A stretch of 11,975 nt of DNA from CAYPOY01 sp964412395 (GCA_964412395.1 CAYPOY010000139.1:1-11975); one strand, 5' to 3'. Positions 5,566-11,975 are shown, counted from the stretch's first letter. Numbers and translations: made by a program. The notes: generated by a model from the letters alone, not told the origin.

Positions 5566-5583
5566 ATCGGTCTTCTGACCGAT
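5566..5583. repeat. Short perfect hairpin upstream of the pst promoter block
   Basis: ATCGGTC-ttct-GACCGAT is a 7-bp perfect inverted repeat with a 4-base loop, about 20 bp upstream of the promoter-like block at 5605. It may be part of a terminator of the preceding operon or a protein binding site for pst control. Confidence 0.4.
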
Positions 5584-5604
5584 GTGCGCCGGGTTGAAGG
5601 GTGG

Positions 5605-5642
5605 TATAGAACTACCCCGCAGCACTTGCGTTCTCCGCGAGA
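5605..5642 (+). promoter_or_regulatory. ECF-type promoter-like block upstream of pstS (shared with ECF sigma gene)
   Basis: The block reads TATAGAACT, CCCC, then CTTGCGTT and CCGCGAG. A GAACT -35-like element and a CGTT -10-like element are 15 bp apart. Almost the same block precedes the ECF sigma gene at 10669. The predicted start, near 5640, leaves a leader of about 55 nt before GTG 5694. Confidence 0.5.
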
Positions 5643-5693
5643 ATCACCTGGTTTGGCCAGAGACCGCGCCATATTCACTGAAGGAGACATTTC

Positions 5694-6665
5694 GTGCAAC
5701 GAAGCAAAAAGTGTCTGAAGTCTATCGTCGTGGTAGTCTTACTTGGCCTGCTCCTGGGCGGATGTGGCCAGGCAACCGGGCAACCTGACGAGGGCGAATT
5801 GCGCGGCACGCTCACCGTCTCGGGTGCCTGGGCTCTCTACCCGATGATGGTGCGCTGGGGCGAGGAGTTCCACGCCCTGCACCCCGATGTCCAGTTTGAC
5901 ATCTCGGCCGGCGGCGCCGGCAAGGGTATGGCCGATGCCCTGGCCGGTGCGGTGGACATCGGCATGGTCTCCCGCGAGATCTACCCGGAGGAGATCGAGC
6001 AGGGCGCCTTCTGGGTAGCAGTGACCAAGGACGCCGTCGTTCCGACCGTGAATGCCAACAACCCCTATCTGGCCCGGCTTCAGGCCCAGGGTATGACCCG
6101 GGCCACCTTCGAGGCCATCTGGATGGGTCGGATCACGACCTGGGGTGAAGCCATCGGCGACCCCAATGCGAGCGACGAAATCCACGTCTATACCCGCTCC
6201 GATGCGTGTGGCGCGGCCGCGACCTGGGCTGCCTACCTGGGCGACTACGGGCAGGAGGACTTGCTGGGCGTGGCGGTCTACGGCGACCCCGGGCTGGCTG
6301 AGGCGGTTTCCCAGGACCCTCTGGGGATCGGCTACAACAACCTGAACTTTGCCTACGACGCCGACACTGGCCGCCCGGTAGCCGGATTGCAGATCATCCC
6401 CATAGACCTCAACGAGAACGGCCAGGTGGATGCCGAGGAGAACTTCTACGCCGCCAAGTCTGACCTGACAGTGGCCATTGCCGATGACCGGTATCCCTCT
6501 CCACCGGCCCGGGTCCTCAACCTGGTCACCCAGGGCCAACCGAACGGGTTGACGTTGGCCTTTCTCCGCTGGGTGCTGGCCGATGGCCAGGCCTTCGTGG
6601 AGGAGACGGGCTACATTCCGCTCGCCCAGGCGCAGTTGCAGGCGGAACTGGCGAAACTGGAGTAG
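5694..6665 (+). CDS. pstS: Phosphate ABC transporter substrate-binding lipoprotein PstS
   Basis: This is the extracytoplasmic phosphate-binding component of the high-affinity uptake system, 323 residues. It starts at GTG 5694, 7 nt after AAGGAG. The N-terminus is a lipoprotein signal: basic QRSKK, a hydrophobic stretch, and lipobox LGGC with Cys24 as the anchor. The mature part has the PBP-like fold of PstS: TLTVSGAWALYPMMVRWGEEF near the start, FDISAGGAGKGMADALAGAVDIGMVSR in the first ligand loop, TTWGEAIGDPN, and the anion-binding loop YTRSDACGAAATWAAYLG. It is slightly shorter than E. coli PstS and belongs to the divergent PstS-like group. It is the first gene of pstSCAB and overlaps the pstC ribosome binding site. 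Expression is likely through the promoter block at 5605. Confidence 0.93.
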   Translation: MQRSKKCLKSIVVVVLLGLLLGGCGQATGQPDEGELRGTLTVSGAWALYPMMVRWGEEFHALHPDVQFDISAGGAGKGMADALAGAVDIGMVSREIYPEEIEQGAFWVAVTKDAVVPTVNANNPYLARLQAQGMTRATFEAIWMGRITTWGEAIGDPNASDEIHVYTRSDACGAAATWAAYLGDYGQEDLLGVAVYGDPGLAEAVSQDPLGIGYNNLNFAYDADTGRPVAGLQIIPIDLNENGQVDAEENFYAAKSDLTVAIADDRYPSPPARVLNLVTQGQPNGLTLAFLRWVLADGQAFVEETGYIPLAQAQLQAELAKLE

Positions 6666-6666
6666 G

Positions 6667-7605
6667 ATGGCATTGAGAAACGCGCGCTTTCGGCAACTCA
6701 AGGACCGGTTCGCCGGGCGACTGATGGGCGCGCTGACCATCTTCGCTGCGGCTTTGATCCTGCTCATCGCGCTGGGGCTGCTGGTGCGTGCCCGGCCGCT
6801 CCTGGACATCAAGCCACTGGGCGAACTGCTGACCTCGTCGGACTGGCATCCGCGGCGCGGCGAGTTCGGCTTCCGGCCCTTCATCGTCGGCACCCTCTGG
6901 GTCACTGCGCTGGCGATGGTGCTGGCCGTCCCGCCCTGCCTCCTGTGCGCCATCTACCTGGCCGAGTACGCGCCGCGCCGCCTGCGCGAGACGGTCAAGC
7001 CGCTGGTGGACCTGCTGGCGGGCATCCCGTCGGTGGTCTACGGGCTATGGGGGACGCTGGCTGTGGTGCCCGTCATCCGTGACGTCATCACACCGTGGGC
7101 CGGAAAGCGACTGGGATCCATCCCCTTGCTGCGTGCCGACAACCCCACGGGCTACTCCGTCCTGGCGGGCGGGGTGGTACTGGCGGTGATGGTCTTCCCG
7201 GTCATCATCTCCGTGGTCAGGGAAGTCATCCGTGCCGTGCCCGACGGGCTGCGGGAGGCGGCACTGGCCCTGGGGGCCACCCGCTGGCAGATGGTCAAGG
7301 GGGTCGTGCTGCGCCGCTCGTTGCCGGGGGTGATCGCCGCCATCGTCCTGGGTTTCTCCCGTGCCTTTGGCGAGACCATGGCCGTGATGATGGTCGTGGG
7401 CAACGTCCCTCAGATGCCTCGCTCCATCTTCGACGCGGCCTATCCCCTGCCGGCGCTCATCGCCAACAACTACGGTGAGATGATGTCCATCCCTTTGTAC
7501 GACGCGGCCTTGCTTGCCGCAGCGCTGGTGCTGTTGTTGATCGTGCTGGTCTTTACGCTGGCGGCGCGGGTCGTCTTGCTGCGGGCGGTCAGGAGGGCAG
7601 TCTGA
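6667..7605 (+). CDS. pstC: Phosphate ABC transporter permease PstC
   Basis: This is an inner-membrane permease of 312 residues. The ATG at 6667 comes 1 bp after the pstS stop, with the ribosome site TGGAG inside the pstS end; the frame is open further upstream within pstS but that is not used. It has about six hydrophobic segments, the first around residues 20-45. The substrate loop VDLLAGIPSVVYGLWG is typical of PstC, as is the cytoplasmic EAA loop, around residues 197-216 (EAALALGATRWQMVKGVVL), that contacts the ATPase. The sequence after it, GFSRAFGETMAVMMVVGN, is a PstC hallmark. It forms the channel with PstA, whose start directly follows its stop codon, so the two are translationally coupled. 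Confidence 0.95.
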   Translation: MALRNARFRQLKDRFAGRLMGALTIFAAALILLIALGLLVRARPLLDIKPLGELLTSSDWHPRRGEFGFRPFIVGTLWVTALAMVLAVPPCLLCAIYLAEYAPRRLRETVKPLVDLLAGIPSVVYGLWGTLAVVPVIRDVITPWAGKRLGSIPLLRADNPTGYSVLAGGVVLAVMVFPVIISVVREVIRAVPDGLREAALALGATRWQMVKGVVLRRSLPGVIAAIVLGFSRAFGETMAVMMVVGNVPQMPRSIFDAAYPLPALIANNYGEMMSIPLYDAALLAAALVLLLIVLVFTLAARVVLLRAVRRAV

Positions 7606-8451
7606 ATGGGCAAACGTCTCGAAGAGCGTTTCTTCCTGGCACTGATGGTCGCTTCGATGATGATCGTCGTCGGCAGCTTAGGTTTGATCCTGGTGACGGT
7701 GGTAGTGAAAGGACTGCCGGCACTCAACCTGGCGATGCTGACCCAGGCGCCCCAGGGAGGGTACTATCTGGGCAAGGAGGGGGGCATTCTCAATGCCATC
7801 ACCGGCTCGCTGGCGCTGGCCGGCGGGGCGACGCTCCTGAGTTTCTTCCTCAGCCTGCCCGTGGTGCTCTATCTCCAACTCTTCGCCAGAGACGCCCGCT
7901 TCGTCCACCTGGCCCGGCTATCGCTGGACGTACTCTGGGGCGTGCCTTCCATCGTCTATGGGGTGTTCGGCTTCACGCTGATGCTGCTGCTGGGGCTGCG
8001 AGCGTCGCTGCTGGGCGGGATCATCGCGCTGGCATTGCTGGAACTGCCCATCCTGGTGCGGGCGATGGAAGAGGTGATGACGATGGTACCCTTCGAACTG
8101 AAAGAGTCCTCCTACGCGCTGGGCGCGACACGGTTGGAGACGGCGCTGCGGGTCGTGGTGCGGCAGACGGTGCCAGGGCTGCTGACCGCACTGCTGCTCG
8201 CCTTCGGGCGGGGCATCGGCGACGCGGCCTCGGTGCTCTTCACCGCCGGCTACACCGACCGGCTGCCGACGTCGCTCCTGCGGCCCGTCGCCTCGCTGCC
8301 GCTGGCCGTCTTCTTCCAACTGGGCACACCCGTTCCAGAGGTGCGTGAGCGGGCCTACGCCTCGGCGCTGGTGCTGACAGTCATCATTCTCATCATCAGC
8401 GTCAGCGCGCGGTTGCTGACCCGCCGGTTGACCCGGCACGTGATTCGCTGA
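7606..8451 (+). CDS. pstA: Phosphate ABC transporter permease PstA
   Basis: This second permease has 281 residues. ATG 7606 immediately follows the pstC TGA, with AGGAGG in the pstC end 9 nt upstream. It shows the six-helix MetI-type layout: an N-terminal helix (about 12-35), the loop LDVLWGVPSIVYGVFGF, the coupling helix region KESSYALGATRLETALRVVV (about 166-185) and LLLAFGRGIGDAASVLFTAGYTD. The C-terminal helix is rich in Ile and Val and ends in an Arg-rich tail. It pairs with PstC around PstB on the cytoplasmic face. Length is normal for the family. A 34-bp spacer holding an interspersed repeat separates it from pstB. Confidence 0.95.
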   Translation: MGKRLEERFFLALMVASMMIVVGSLGLILVTVVVKGLPALNLAMLTQAPQGGYYLGKEGGILNAITGSLALAGGATLLSFFLSLPVVLYLQLFARDARFVHLARLSLDVLWGVPSIVYGVFGFTLMLLLGLRASLLGGIIALALLELPILVRAMEEVMTMVPFELKESSYALGATRLETALRVVVRQTVPGLLTALLLAFGRGIGDAASVLFTAGYTDRLPTSLLRPVASLPLAVFFQLGTPVPEVRERAYASALVLTVIILIISVSARLLTRRLTRHVIR

Positions 8452-8458
8452 GGGTTTA

Positions 8459-8478
8459 CCCTGAGCCAAGTCGAAGGG
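8459..8478. repeat. Interspersed repeat in the pstA-pstB spacer
   Basis: The spacer carries CCCTGAGC followed by AGTCGAAGGG, an imperfect palindrome of the CCCTTCGAC...GCTCAGGG type that is found as a multi-copy intergenic repeat in many bacterial genomes. It lies within the operon just upstream of the pstB start. It may tune pstB translation, since its GAAGGG also serves as a weak ribosome site. Confidence 0.55.
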
Positions 8479-8485
8479 CCTGCCA

Positions 8486-9244
8486 ATGACTGACCCGGTG
8501 ATCCAGATCCGTGGGCTAAGTGTGGCCTACGGCAGCCAGCAAGCGATCCAGGAAGTCAACGTGGACATCCCGGCCCGGCAAATCACGGCCATCATCGGGC
8601 CTTCGGGCTGCGGCAAGACGACGCTGCTGCGTTCCATCAGCCGGCTGATGGAACTGGTCGAAGGTGTGCGCGTGTGGGGCCAGGTCATCTTCGAGGGCCA
8701 GAACGTCTACGACCCCCACGTGGACGTGACCGAGATTCGCAAGCGCATCGGGCTGCTGGCTCAGCGGCCCTTCCCGCTGCCCATGTCCATCTACGAAAAC
8801 GTGGCCTACGGCCCACGTTTGCATGGGATACGGAAGCGCGCAGCGTTGGACGGTATCGTGGAGAAGCAACTGCGGGCCGCCGGGCTATGGGATGAGGTCA
8901 AAGGCCGCTTACACGCCCCGGCGTCGGCCCTCTCCGTCGGTCAACAGCAGCGGTTGTGTCTGGCCCGTGGGTTGGCCGTCGAGCCGGAGGTGCTGCTGTG
9001 CGACGAGGTCACCTCGGCACTGGACCCCGTCTCGGCCCAGCGCATCGAGGCCCGCTTGTTGGAACTCAAGGCGGACTATACGATCGTGTTGGTGACCCAC
9101 GTCCTGCGCCAGGCACGGCGGCTGGCCGACTACGTCGTGTTTATGTACCTGGGAGAACTCGTCGAGCACGGGCCGGCCAACCAGGTGTTCCACAACCCCC
9201 AGGAGGCCAAGACGCGTGCCTATCTGGAAGGGGAGTTCTACTAG
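8486..9244 (+). CDS. pstB: Phosphate ABC transporter ATP-binding protein PstB (variant signature)
   Basis: This 252-residue ATPase powers phosphate import through PstC/PstA. Walker A is GPSGCGKTT (38-46), the Q-loop is in GLLAQRPFPLPMSIYENVAYGPR, Walker B is LLCDE (Asp173, Glu174), and the H-loop is His205 in VTHVLRQARR. FMYLGELVEHG near the end is typical of PstB. Two departures from the usual sequence are visible. The ABC signature is LSVGQ (149-153) instead of LSGGQ, and the D-loop region reads DEVTSALDP instead of DEPTSALDP or DEPCSALDP. Catalytic residues are intact, so it is probably active. The ribosome site is weak (GAAGGG). No phoU follows, which is the usual next gene in many pst operons. 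Confidence 0.94.
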   Translation: MTDPVIQIRGLSVAYGSQQAIQEVNVDIPARQITAIIGPSGCGKTTLLRSISRLMELVEGVRVWGQVIFEGQNVYDPHVDVTEIRKRIGLLAQRPFPLPMSIYENVAYGPRLHGIRKRAALDGIVEKQLRAAGLWDEVKGRLHAPASALSVGQQQRLCLARGLAVEPEVLLCDEVTSALDPVSAQRIEARLLELKADYTIVLVTHVLRQARRLADYVVFMYLGELVEHGPANQVFHNPQEAKTRAYLEGEFY

Positions 9245-9249
9245 GAGGC

Positions 9250-9282
9250 AGAAACCAGGTTTTTGAGGAAAACCTGGTTTCT
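9250..9282. repeat. Perfect 14-bp inverted repeat after pstB
   Basis: AGAAACCAGGTTTT (9250-9263) pairs perfectly with AAAACCTGGTTTCT (9269-9282) around a 5-nt loop. It sits 6 bp after the pstB stop, between pstB and the ChrA-like gene. It looks like an AACCAGGTT-type interspersed palindrome. The stem has a T-stretch only on its 5' arm, so strong intrinsic termination is not certain, but it may separate the pst transcript from downstream genes. Confidence 0.65.
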
Positions 9283-9307
9283 TGGCCCTGATTAACCGGG
9301 AGGCAGT

Positions 9308-9826
9308 ATGAACAAGTGGTGGTCACTCTTTGTCACATTTCTGAAGGTCAACCTGCTGACGACTTCGGGGTCGGCCTCGGTGGGGCTGCTCTACTCCGAG
9401 GCAGTGGACAAGTTGATGAGCCGCGAAGAGTTCGTCGAGGCAGTGGGCTATTCCAGCGTGCTGCCGGGGTCCGACGCGCTCCAACTGGCCATGTTCGTTG
9501 GCTACCGGGTGGGCGGGGTAACCGGCGCGCTCATCGCCTGCCTGGGGGCGATCCTGCCACCGACGGTCATCATGCTGACTGTCGCTGCCGTCCTGACCCG
9601 GCTGCGCGGCGAAGCCTGGATCGGGGGCTTCGTTAGGGGACTGGCCCCAGCACTGGCCGCGCTGCTGCTCGTCACGGCCTACAACGTCGTTGGCGAGGGG
9701 GGCTGGCGCGGATGGCCGCCGCTGTTGCTAGGCACGGTCAGCCTGCTGGCCATGGCCGTCTTCAAAGTCCCGCCGGCCATCGTCCTGATCGCAGCCGGGC
9801 TCGCCGGCATTTTTCTGTTCCACTAG
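9308..9826 (+). CDS. Single-domain chromate transporter (CHR) family membrane protein
   Basis: This 172-residue membrane protein starts at ATG 9308, after GGGAGG with a 5-nt spacer. It holds one CHR half: an N-terminal helix (LFVTFLKVNLL), the signature SSVLPGSDALQLAMFVGYRVGG, then ALIACLGAILPPTVIML and two to three further hydrophobic stretches. Most bacterial ChrA proteins are double-length or come as two adjacent half genes. Here only one half is present and the usual FGGG-type segment after the first helix is replaced by TTSGSASVG. It may form homodimers or use a partner elsewhere. The family exports chromate in some members; other anions are possible and substrate cannot be told from sequence. 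The placement after pst suggests anion handling. Confidence 0.85.
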   Translation: MNKWWSLFVTFLKVNLLTTSGSASVGLLYSEAVDKLMSREEFVEAVGYSSVLPGSDALQLAMFVGYRVGGVTGALIACLGAILPPTVIMLTVAAVLTRLRGEAWIGGFVRGLAPALAALLLVTAYNVVGEGGWRGWPPLLLGTVSLLAMAVFKVPPAIVLIAAGLAGIFLFH

Positions 9827-9836
9827 GAGGTCAAAC

Positions 9837-10673
9837 GTGCACGTGCTGCTTTGCACTGACGGCACCGCGCGCAGTGGCCCGGCCGTGGCCTTCGGCTGCC
9901 GGCTGGCAGCGCTGCTCAAACCCCAGGTGACTGTGCTGGGAGCGCTCGCCTGGCCCCATCGGAAGCCGGCCCTCTCCCGCTCTCTAGCCGATGTGTGTGC
10001 CAGCCTGAGCGACGCCGGGCTGAGATGCGACACCGTCATACGGCACGGATCTCCACGTTACGCTATTGTGGGTCAGGCGGGCCAGGAGCGCTACACCCTG
10101 ATCGTCGTGGGTCTGTTGGAACGCGGCCGGGTACACCGCTGGCTGCGCGGCCCGTCCACCCGGCGCGTATTGCGCGACGTGGCCGCGCCCGTACTGGTTG
10201 TCCCGGCCGACCGGCCGGTGCTGCGGCACGTGCTCCTGTGCAGCGGCGACCTGTGGTACCCATCCGAGACGATCCTGCTCGTGGGCCAGATCGCCCGGGC
10301 AGCCGGGGCCGAGGTGACGCTGCTCTACGTCATCCCCCAACCGCTGCTCCGCTATCCCATCCTGCGCGAGGTCGAGGACGCGTGGGGGGCACTCCTCCAG
10401 ACCGACACGCCCCAGGGGCGCAACCTGAAGACTGGCCGCGACGCGCTGCGCGGCCTGGACGTTGAGACGGGGGTCAGGCTTCGTCACGGCCATGTGGCTG
10501 AGCAGATCATGTCCGAGATCCGTGAGGGGGAGTATGACCTGGTGGCGCTGGGCTCGACCTATGTGGCCCAGAGTCTGCGCCGCTACTTTGTGAGCAGCAT
10601 CACCGACCTCGTCGTCGAGCAGGCCGGGCGCCCGGTACTTGTGGTGCGCCAAGAACGGGAACCGACTGTATAG
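9837..10673 (+). CDS. Tandem-domain universal stress protein (UspA family)
   Basis: This 278-residue cytoplasmic protein starts at GTG 9837, 6 nt after AGGAGG. It has two UspA domains. The first spans residues 1-123 (MHVLLCTDGTARSGPAVAFG, then IVVGLLERGRVHRWLRGPSTRRVL, APVLVVPAD). The second spans about 125-272 (LRHVLLCSGDLWYPSETILLVGQIARAAGAEVTLLYVIP, then VALGSTYVAQSLRRYFVSSITDLVV, RPVLVVRQ). Domain 1 keeps a Gly-rich segment reminiscent of the ATP-binding G-2x-G-9x-GS motif, whereas domain 2 has lost most of the glycines, so it may bind nucleotide only in one half. It lies 10 bp after the ChrA-like gene and is likely co-transcribed with it. Its stop codon overlaps the promoter-like block of the ECF sigma gene. 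Confidence 0.9.
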   Translation: MHVLLCTDGTARSGPAVAFGCRLAALLKPQVTVLGALAWPHRKPALSRSLADVCASLSDAGLRCDTVIRHGSPRYAIVGQAGQERYTLIVVGLLERGRVHRWLRGPSTRRVLRDVAAPVLVVPADRPVLRHVLLCSGDLWYPSETILLVGQIARAAGAEVTLLYVIPQPLLRYPILREVEDAWGALLQTDTPQGRNLKTGRDALRGLDVETGVRLRHGHVAEQIMSEIREGEYDLVALGSTYVAQSLRRYFVSSITDLVVEQAGRPVLVVRQEREPTV

Positions 10674-10706
10674 AACTTGCCCCACGACATTTGCGTTACC
10701 CGCCAG
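10669..10706 (+). promoter_or_regulatory. ECF-type promoter-like block upstream of the ECF sigma gene
   Basis: The block reads TATAGAACTT, CCCC, then ATTTGCGTT and CCGCCAG. The -35-like GAACT and the -10-like CGTT are 16 bp apart. It is very close to the block at 5605 upstream of pstS. The predicted start, near 10704, lies about 30 nt before ATG 10736. ECF sigma factors commonly transcribe their own gene, so this is a candidate autoregulated promoter. Confidence 0.5.
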
Positions 10707-10735
10707 TTCTATCTCCTAGACTACGATTTCTTCGC

Positions 10736-11335
10736 ATGAACTCTGAGGCTCGGGATGCAGGCAGAACTGACGGACAATGCTCGCCGGATGAGGAGTTGAT
10801 TCGCCTGTGCCGGGAGCGGCTGCCGGGCGACCCTCGCCCTTTCCGCACGCTTGTAACCCGCTACCGTGATCGGGTGATTAACACAGCCTATCGCTTTCTA
10901 GGCGACCCCTACGACGCCGAAGACGTGGCCCAGGAAGTGTTCCTCAAGGTCTACCGCGGACTGCCCGACTTCCGAGGCGAGTCCTCCTTCTCCACCTGGT
11001 TGTACCGTATCGCCGTTAACACCTGCAAGAACGAACTGCGTCGCCGCAGCCGCCAACCCACCCTGCTCGAGCCTGACCTGGAAAGTCTTGGCATCCTCCT
11101 GCCGGCGGCCCCGTCGCCCGAGCAGGCTGTCACCACCCGCGAGCAACGAGACGCCATCCAGGAGACGCTGGACCGGCTGGGCGAGACTGACCGCGAAGCG
11201 CTGGTCCTGCACGACGTCCAGGACCTCAGTTACCAGGAAATCGCCGAGGTGCTGGGTATCGGCCTCAGCGCGGCCAAGATGCGCGTGCGCCGGGCCCGCC
11301 TGGCCTTCCGGGAACTCTACGGACGTGAAACGTAA
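10736..11335 (+). CDS. ECF-subfamily RNA polymerase sigma factor
   Basis: This alternative sigma factor has 199 residues. ATG 10736 is chosen because the upstream in-frame TTG at 10691 falls within the putative -10. No Shine-Dalgarno is visible, so initiation may depend on a short leader. The sigma-2 domain spans about residues 30-95: FRTLVTRYRDRVINTAYRFLGD, YDAEDVAQEVFLKVYRGLPDF, and FSTWLYRIAVNTCKNELRRR for -10 melting and recognition. A linker with PSPEQAV leads to sigma-4 (about 138-195): TLDRLGETDREALVLHDVQDLSYQEIAEVLGIGLSAAKMRVRRARLAFRELY, the -35-binding helix-turn-helix. The gene is followed by a zinc-type anti-sigma factor, the usual partner. It probably regulates itself and, by the shared motif, pstS. 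Confidence 0.93.
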   Translation: MNSEARDAGRTDGQCSPDEELIRLCRERLPGDPRPFRTLVTRYRDRVINTAYRFLGDPYDAEDVAQEVFLKVYRGLPDFRGESSFSTWLYRIAVNTCKNELRRRSRQPTLLEPDLESLGILLPAAPSPEQAVTTREQRDAIQETLDRLGETDREALVLHDVQDLSYQEIAEVLGIGLSAAKMRVRRARLAFRELYGRET

Positions 11336-11418
11336 AAAGTAAAACGCGAATGTGAGGGCAACTCTGCTGGGACAGTTCTACGTTTTACGCATTACGTTTT
11401 ACGCTTTACGCATTGCGT
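11328..11418. repeat. ACGTTTTACG-type intergenic repeat cluster
   Basis: The ECF-to-anti-sigma spacer holds TACGTTTTACGC twice (11379 and 11393, 14-bp period), followed by TTTACGCATTGCG. A complementary arm at the ECF stop codon (AAACGTAAAAAGTAAAACGC) allows an imperfect stem of about 20 bp. The element may damp read-through into the anti-sigma gene and so set the sigma to anti-sigma ratio. It resembles the AT-rich palindromic spacers that occur in many copies in some genomes. Confidence 0.5.
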
Positions 11419-11460
11419 TCGATGTGACTTTTCCCCGCTTCCGGTGTCTGAATAAGTGAA

Positions 11461-11829
11461 ATGTGCCAACAACTTGTACACCTTCCACTCGATGATTTCG
11501 TTGACGACCTGCTCGACGACGAGAGCCGGGCGGTCGTCACCGACCATCTACGAGAGTGCCCCCCCTGCGCGGCCCGCGTCGAATCGTTGCGCGAAGCACG
11601 GAGAGTCCTACAGCAGGCGAGACCAATCGCGACCTCGCAGCAATTCGAGCAGCGGCTAGATGCGCGCCTCCGGCGGGATGATCTGAAGCGAGAAGGGATA
11701 AAGTTGCTGGCATTCGGGCTGGCAACCGTGGCTGCGCTCCTGCGGCTGCTCCTGGCCCGGCCTGGGAGTAGAAGGATTTCTGCCGCCTTCACTCCCTCTG
11801 ACAAAGAGGGCAGACAAACAAATTTCTGA
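11461..11829 (+). CDS. Zinc-type anti-sigma factor with one membrane helix
   Basis: This 122-residue protein starts at ATG 11461 and has no strong ribosome site. The N-terminal part is a zf-HC2/ZAS anti-sigma domain: LDDFVDDLLDDESRAVVTDHLRECPPCAARV with the ligands His29-x3-Cys33-x2-Cys36, plus upstream Cys2 or His7 as possible fourth ligand. A helical linker (residues about 38-76, rich in Arg and Gln) follows, then a single membrane segment GIKLLAFGLATVAALLRLLLA (about 79-99) and a short extracytoplasmic tail. Such proteins hold their cognate ECF factor inactive at the membrane until a signal (often redox or envelope stress) releases it. The ECF gene 125 bp upstream is the partner. Confidence 0.85.
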   Translation: MCQQLVHLPLDDFVDDLLDDESRAVVTDHLRECPPCAARVESLREARRVLQQARPIATSQQFEQRLDARLRRDDLKREGIKLLAFGLATVAALLRLLLARPGSRRISAAFTPSDKEGRQTNF

Positions 11830-11843
11830 GGGGGTAAATAGAA

Positions 11844-11975
11844 ATGGATTTCGTAAACCAGATTTTACAAGCGATTGCGGCTGCCTTTGGCGATGTGGTG
11901 GGACGCTTCCTGACCACGCTCCCGGCTCTCTTTGCCGCCCTGATCATCATCATCCTGGGCTGGATCGTGGGGGCG
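11844..11975 (+). CDS. MscS-like membrane protein, conserved TM-helix N-terminus (partial)
   Basis: The gene starts at ATG 11844 with GAGGGGGT about 8 nt upstream and runs off the window after 44 codons. The visible residues are an amphipathic lead (MDFVNQILQAIAAAFGDVVG) followed by a membrane helix LPALFAALIIIILGWIVGA. This matches the conserved TM-helix module (PF05552-type) found at the start of many MscS-related small-conductance channel proteins. It follows the anti-sigma factor by 14 bp and is probably in the same transcript. This would fit an envelope-stress regulon. The assignment rests on the N-terminus only. Confidence 0.6.
   Translation, partial: MDFVNQILQAIAAAFGDVVGRFLTTLPALFAALIIIILGWIVGA

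Noticed and set aside
4821..5699. A 292-codon minus-strand open frame opposite the response regulator
   Set aside because: It is antisense to an intact receiver plus LuxR gene and shows low-complexity His/Gln-rich sequence typical of a shadow frame.
6583..6666. Upstream start for pstC inside pstS
   Set aside because: The upstream part is Arg-rich out-of-frame pstS sequence; ATG 6667 gives the normal PstC N-terminus.
5739..6953. A 404-codon minus-strand open frame opposite pstS and pstC
   Set aside because: Its translation has no recognisable domain and it mirrors two clearly recognised genes in GC-rich DNA. It is a shadow of their codon bias.
10691..10735. TTG start for the ECF sigma gene
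   Set aside because: It falls in the putative -10 element and adds residues that do not look like the family.
11379..11418. Possible CRISPR-like direct repeats (TACGTTTTACGC)
   Set aside because: Only two exact copies exist, the 14-bp period leaves no spacer, and no cas gene is present. It fits an intergenic palindrome.

Overview
The window looks like chromosomal DNA from an uncultivated member of the Chloroflexota (Anaerolineae-like). This is an inference. It rests on high-GC coding sequence, the style of the V4R-PAS-GAF kinase with a LiaR/DegU-type regulator, the lineage-like pst proteins, and the interspersed palindromic spacers. No rRNA, tRNA, CRISPR array or recognisable transposase was seen.

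Left part (about 1-2620): a low-density accessory stretch made largely of gene pieces. It holds a CorA fragment that stops just before the membrane helices, and a minus-strand winged-helix regulator (439-1056) whose receiver lacks the phospho-acceptor Asp. A sigma-70 fragment with region 2 but no region 4 follows, then a 29-codon basic mini-ORF with a perfect Shine-Dalgarno. Two tandem LysW-like zinc-ribbon genes come next; the second (2161-2319, 52 aa) is intact. The most striking signal is a pair of promoter modules, at 1121-1186 and 1887-1952. Each has four NNNACC hexamers at exact 11-bp spacing, then exactly 21 bp, then TGC plus a -10-like hexamer. One lies before the sigma fragment and next to the regulator's own promoter; the other lies at the truncated 5' end of the first LysW gene. 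This geometry is typical of OmpR/PhoB-type binding sites, so the orphan regulator is the obvious candidate protein.

Middle part (about 2546-5480): a two-component system. A V4R-PAS-GAF-HisKA_3-HATPase sensor kinase is followed by a NarL/LuxR-type response regulator. The kinase is preceded by a short in-frame ORF with a sequestrable ribosome binding site.

Right part (5694-11975): a tight high-affinity phosphate transporter operon pstS-pstC-pstA-pstB without phoU in the window. It is followed by a single-domain chromate-transporter-family protein, a double-domain universal stress protein, an ECF sigma factor, a zinc-type anti-sigma factor with one membrane helix, and the start of an MscS-like membrane protein. 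pstS and the ECF sigma gene share a closely similar upstream block of about 35 bp (TATAGAACT...TTGCGTT...CCGC.AG). This suggests that the ECF sigma factor reads both its own promoter and pstS. Phosphate uptake would then be tied to an envelope or stress regulon.
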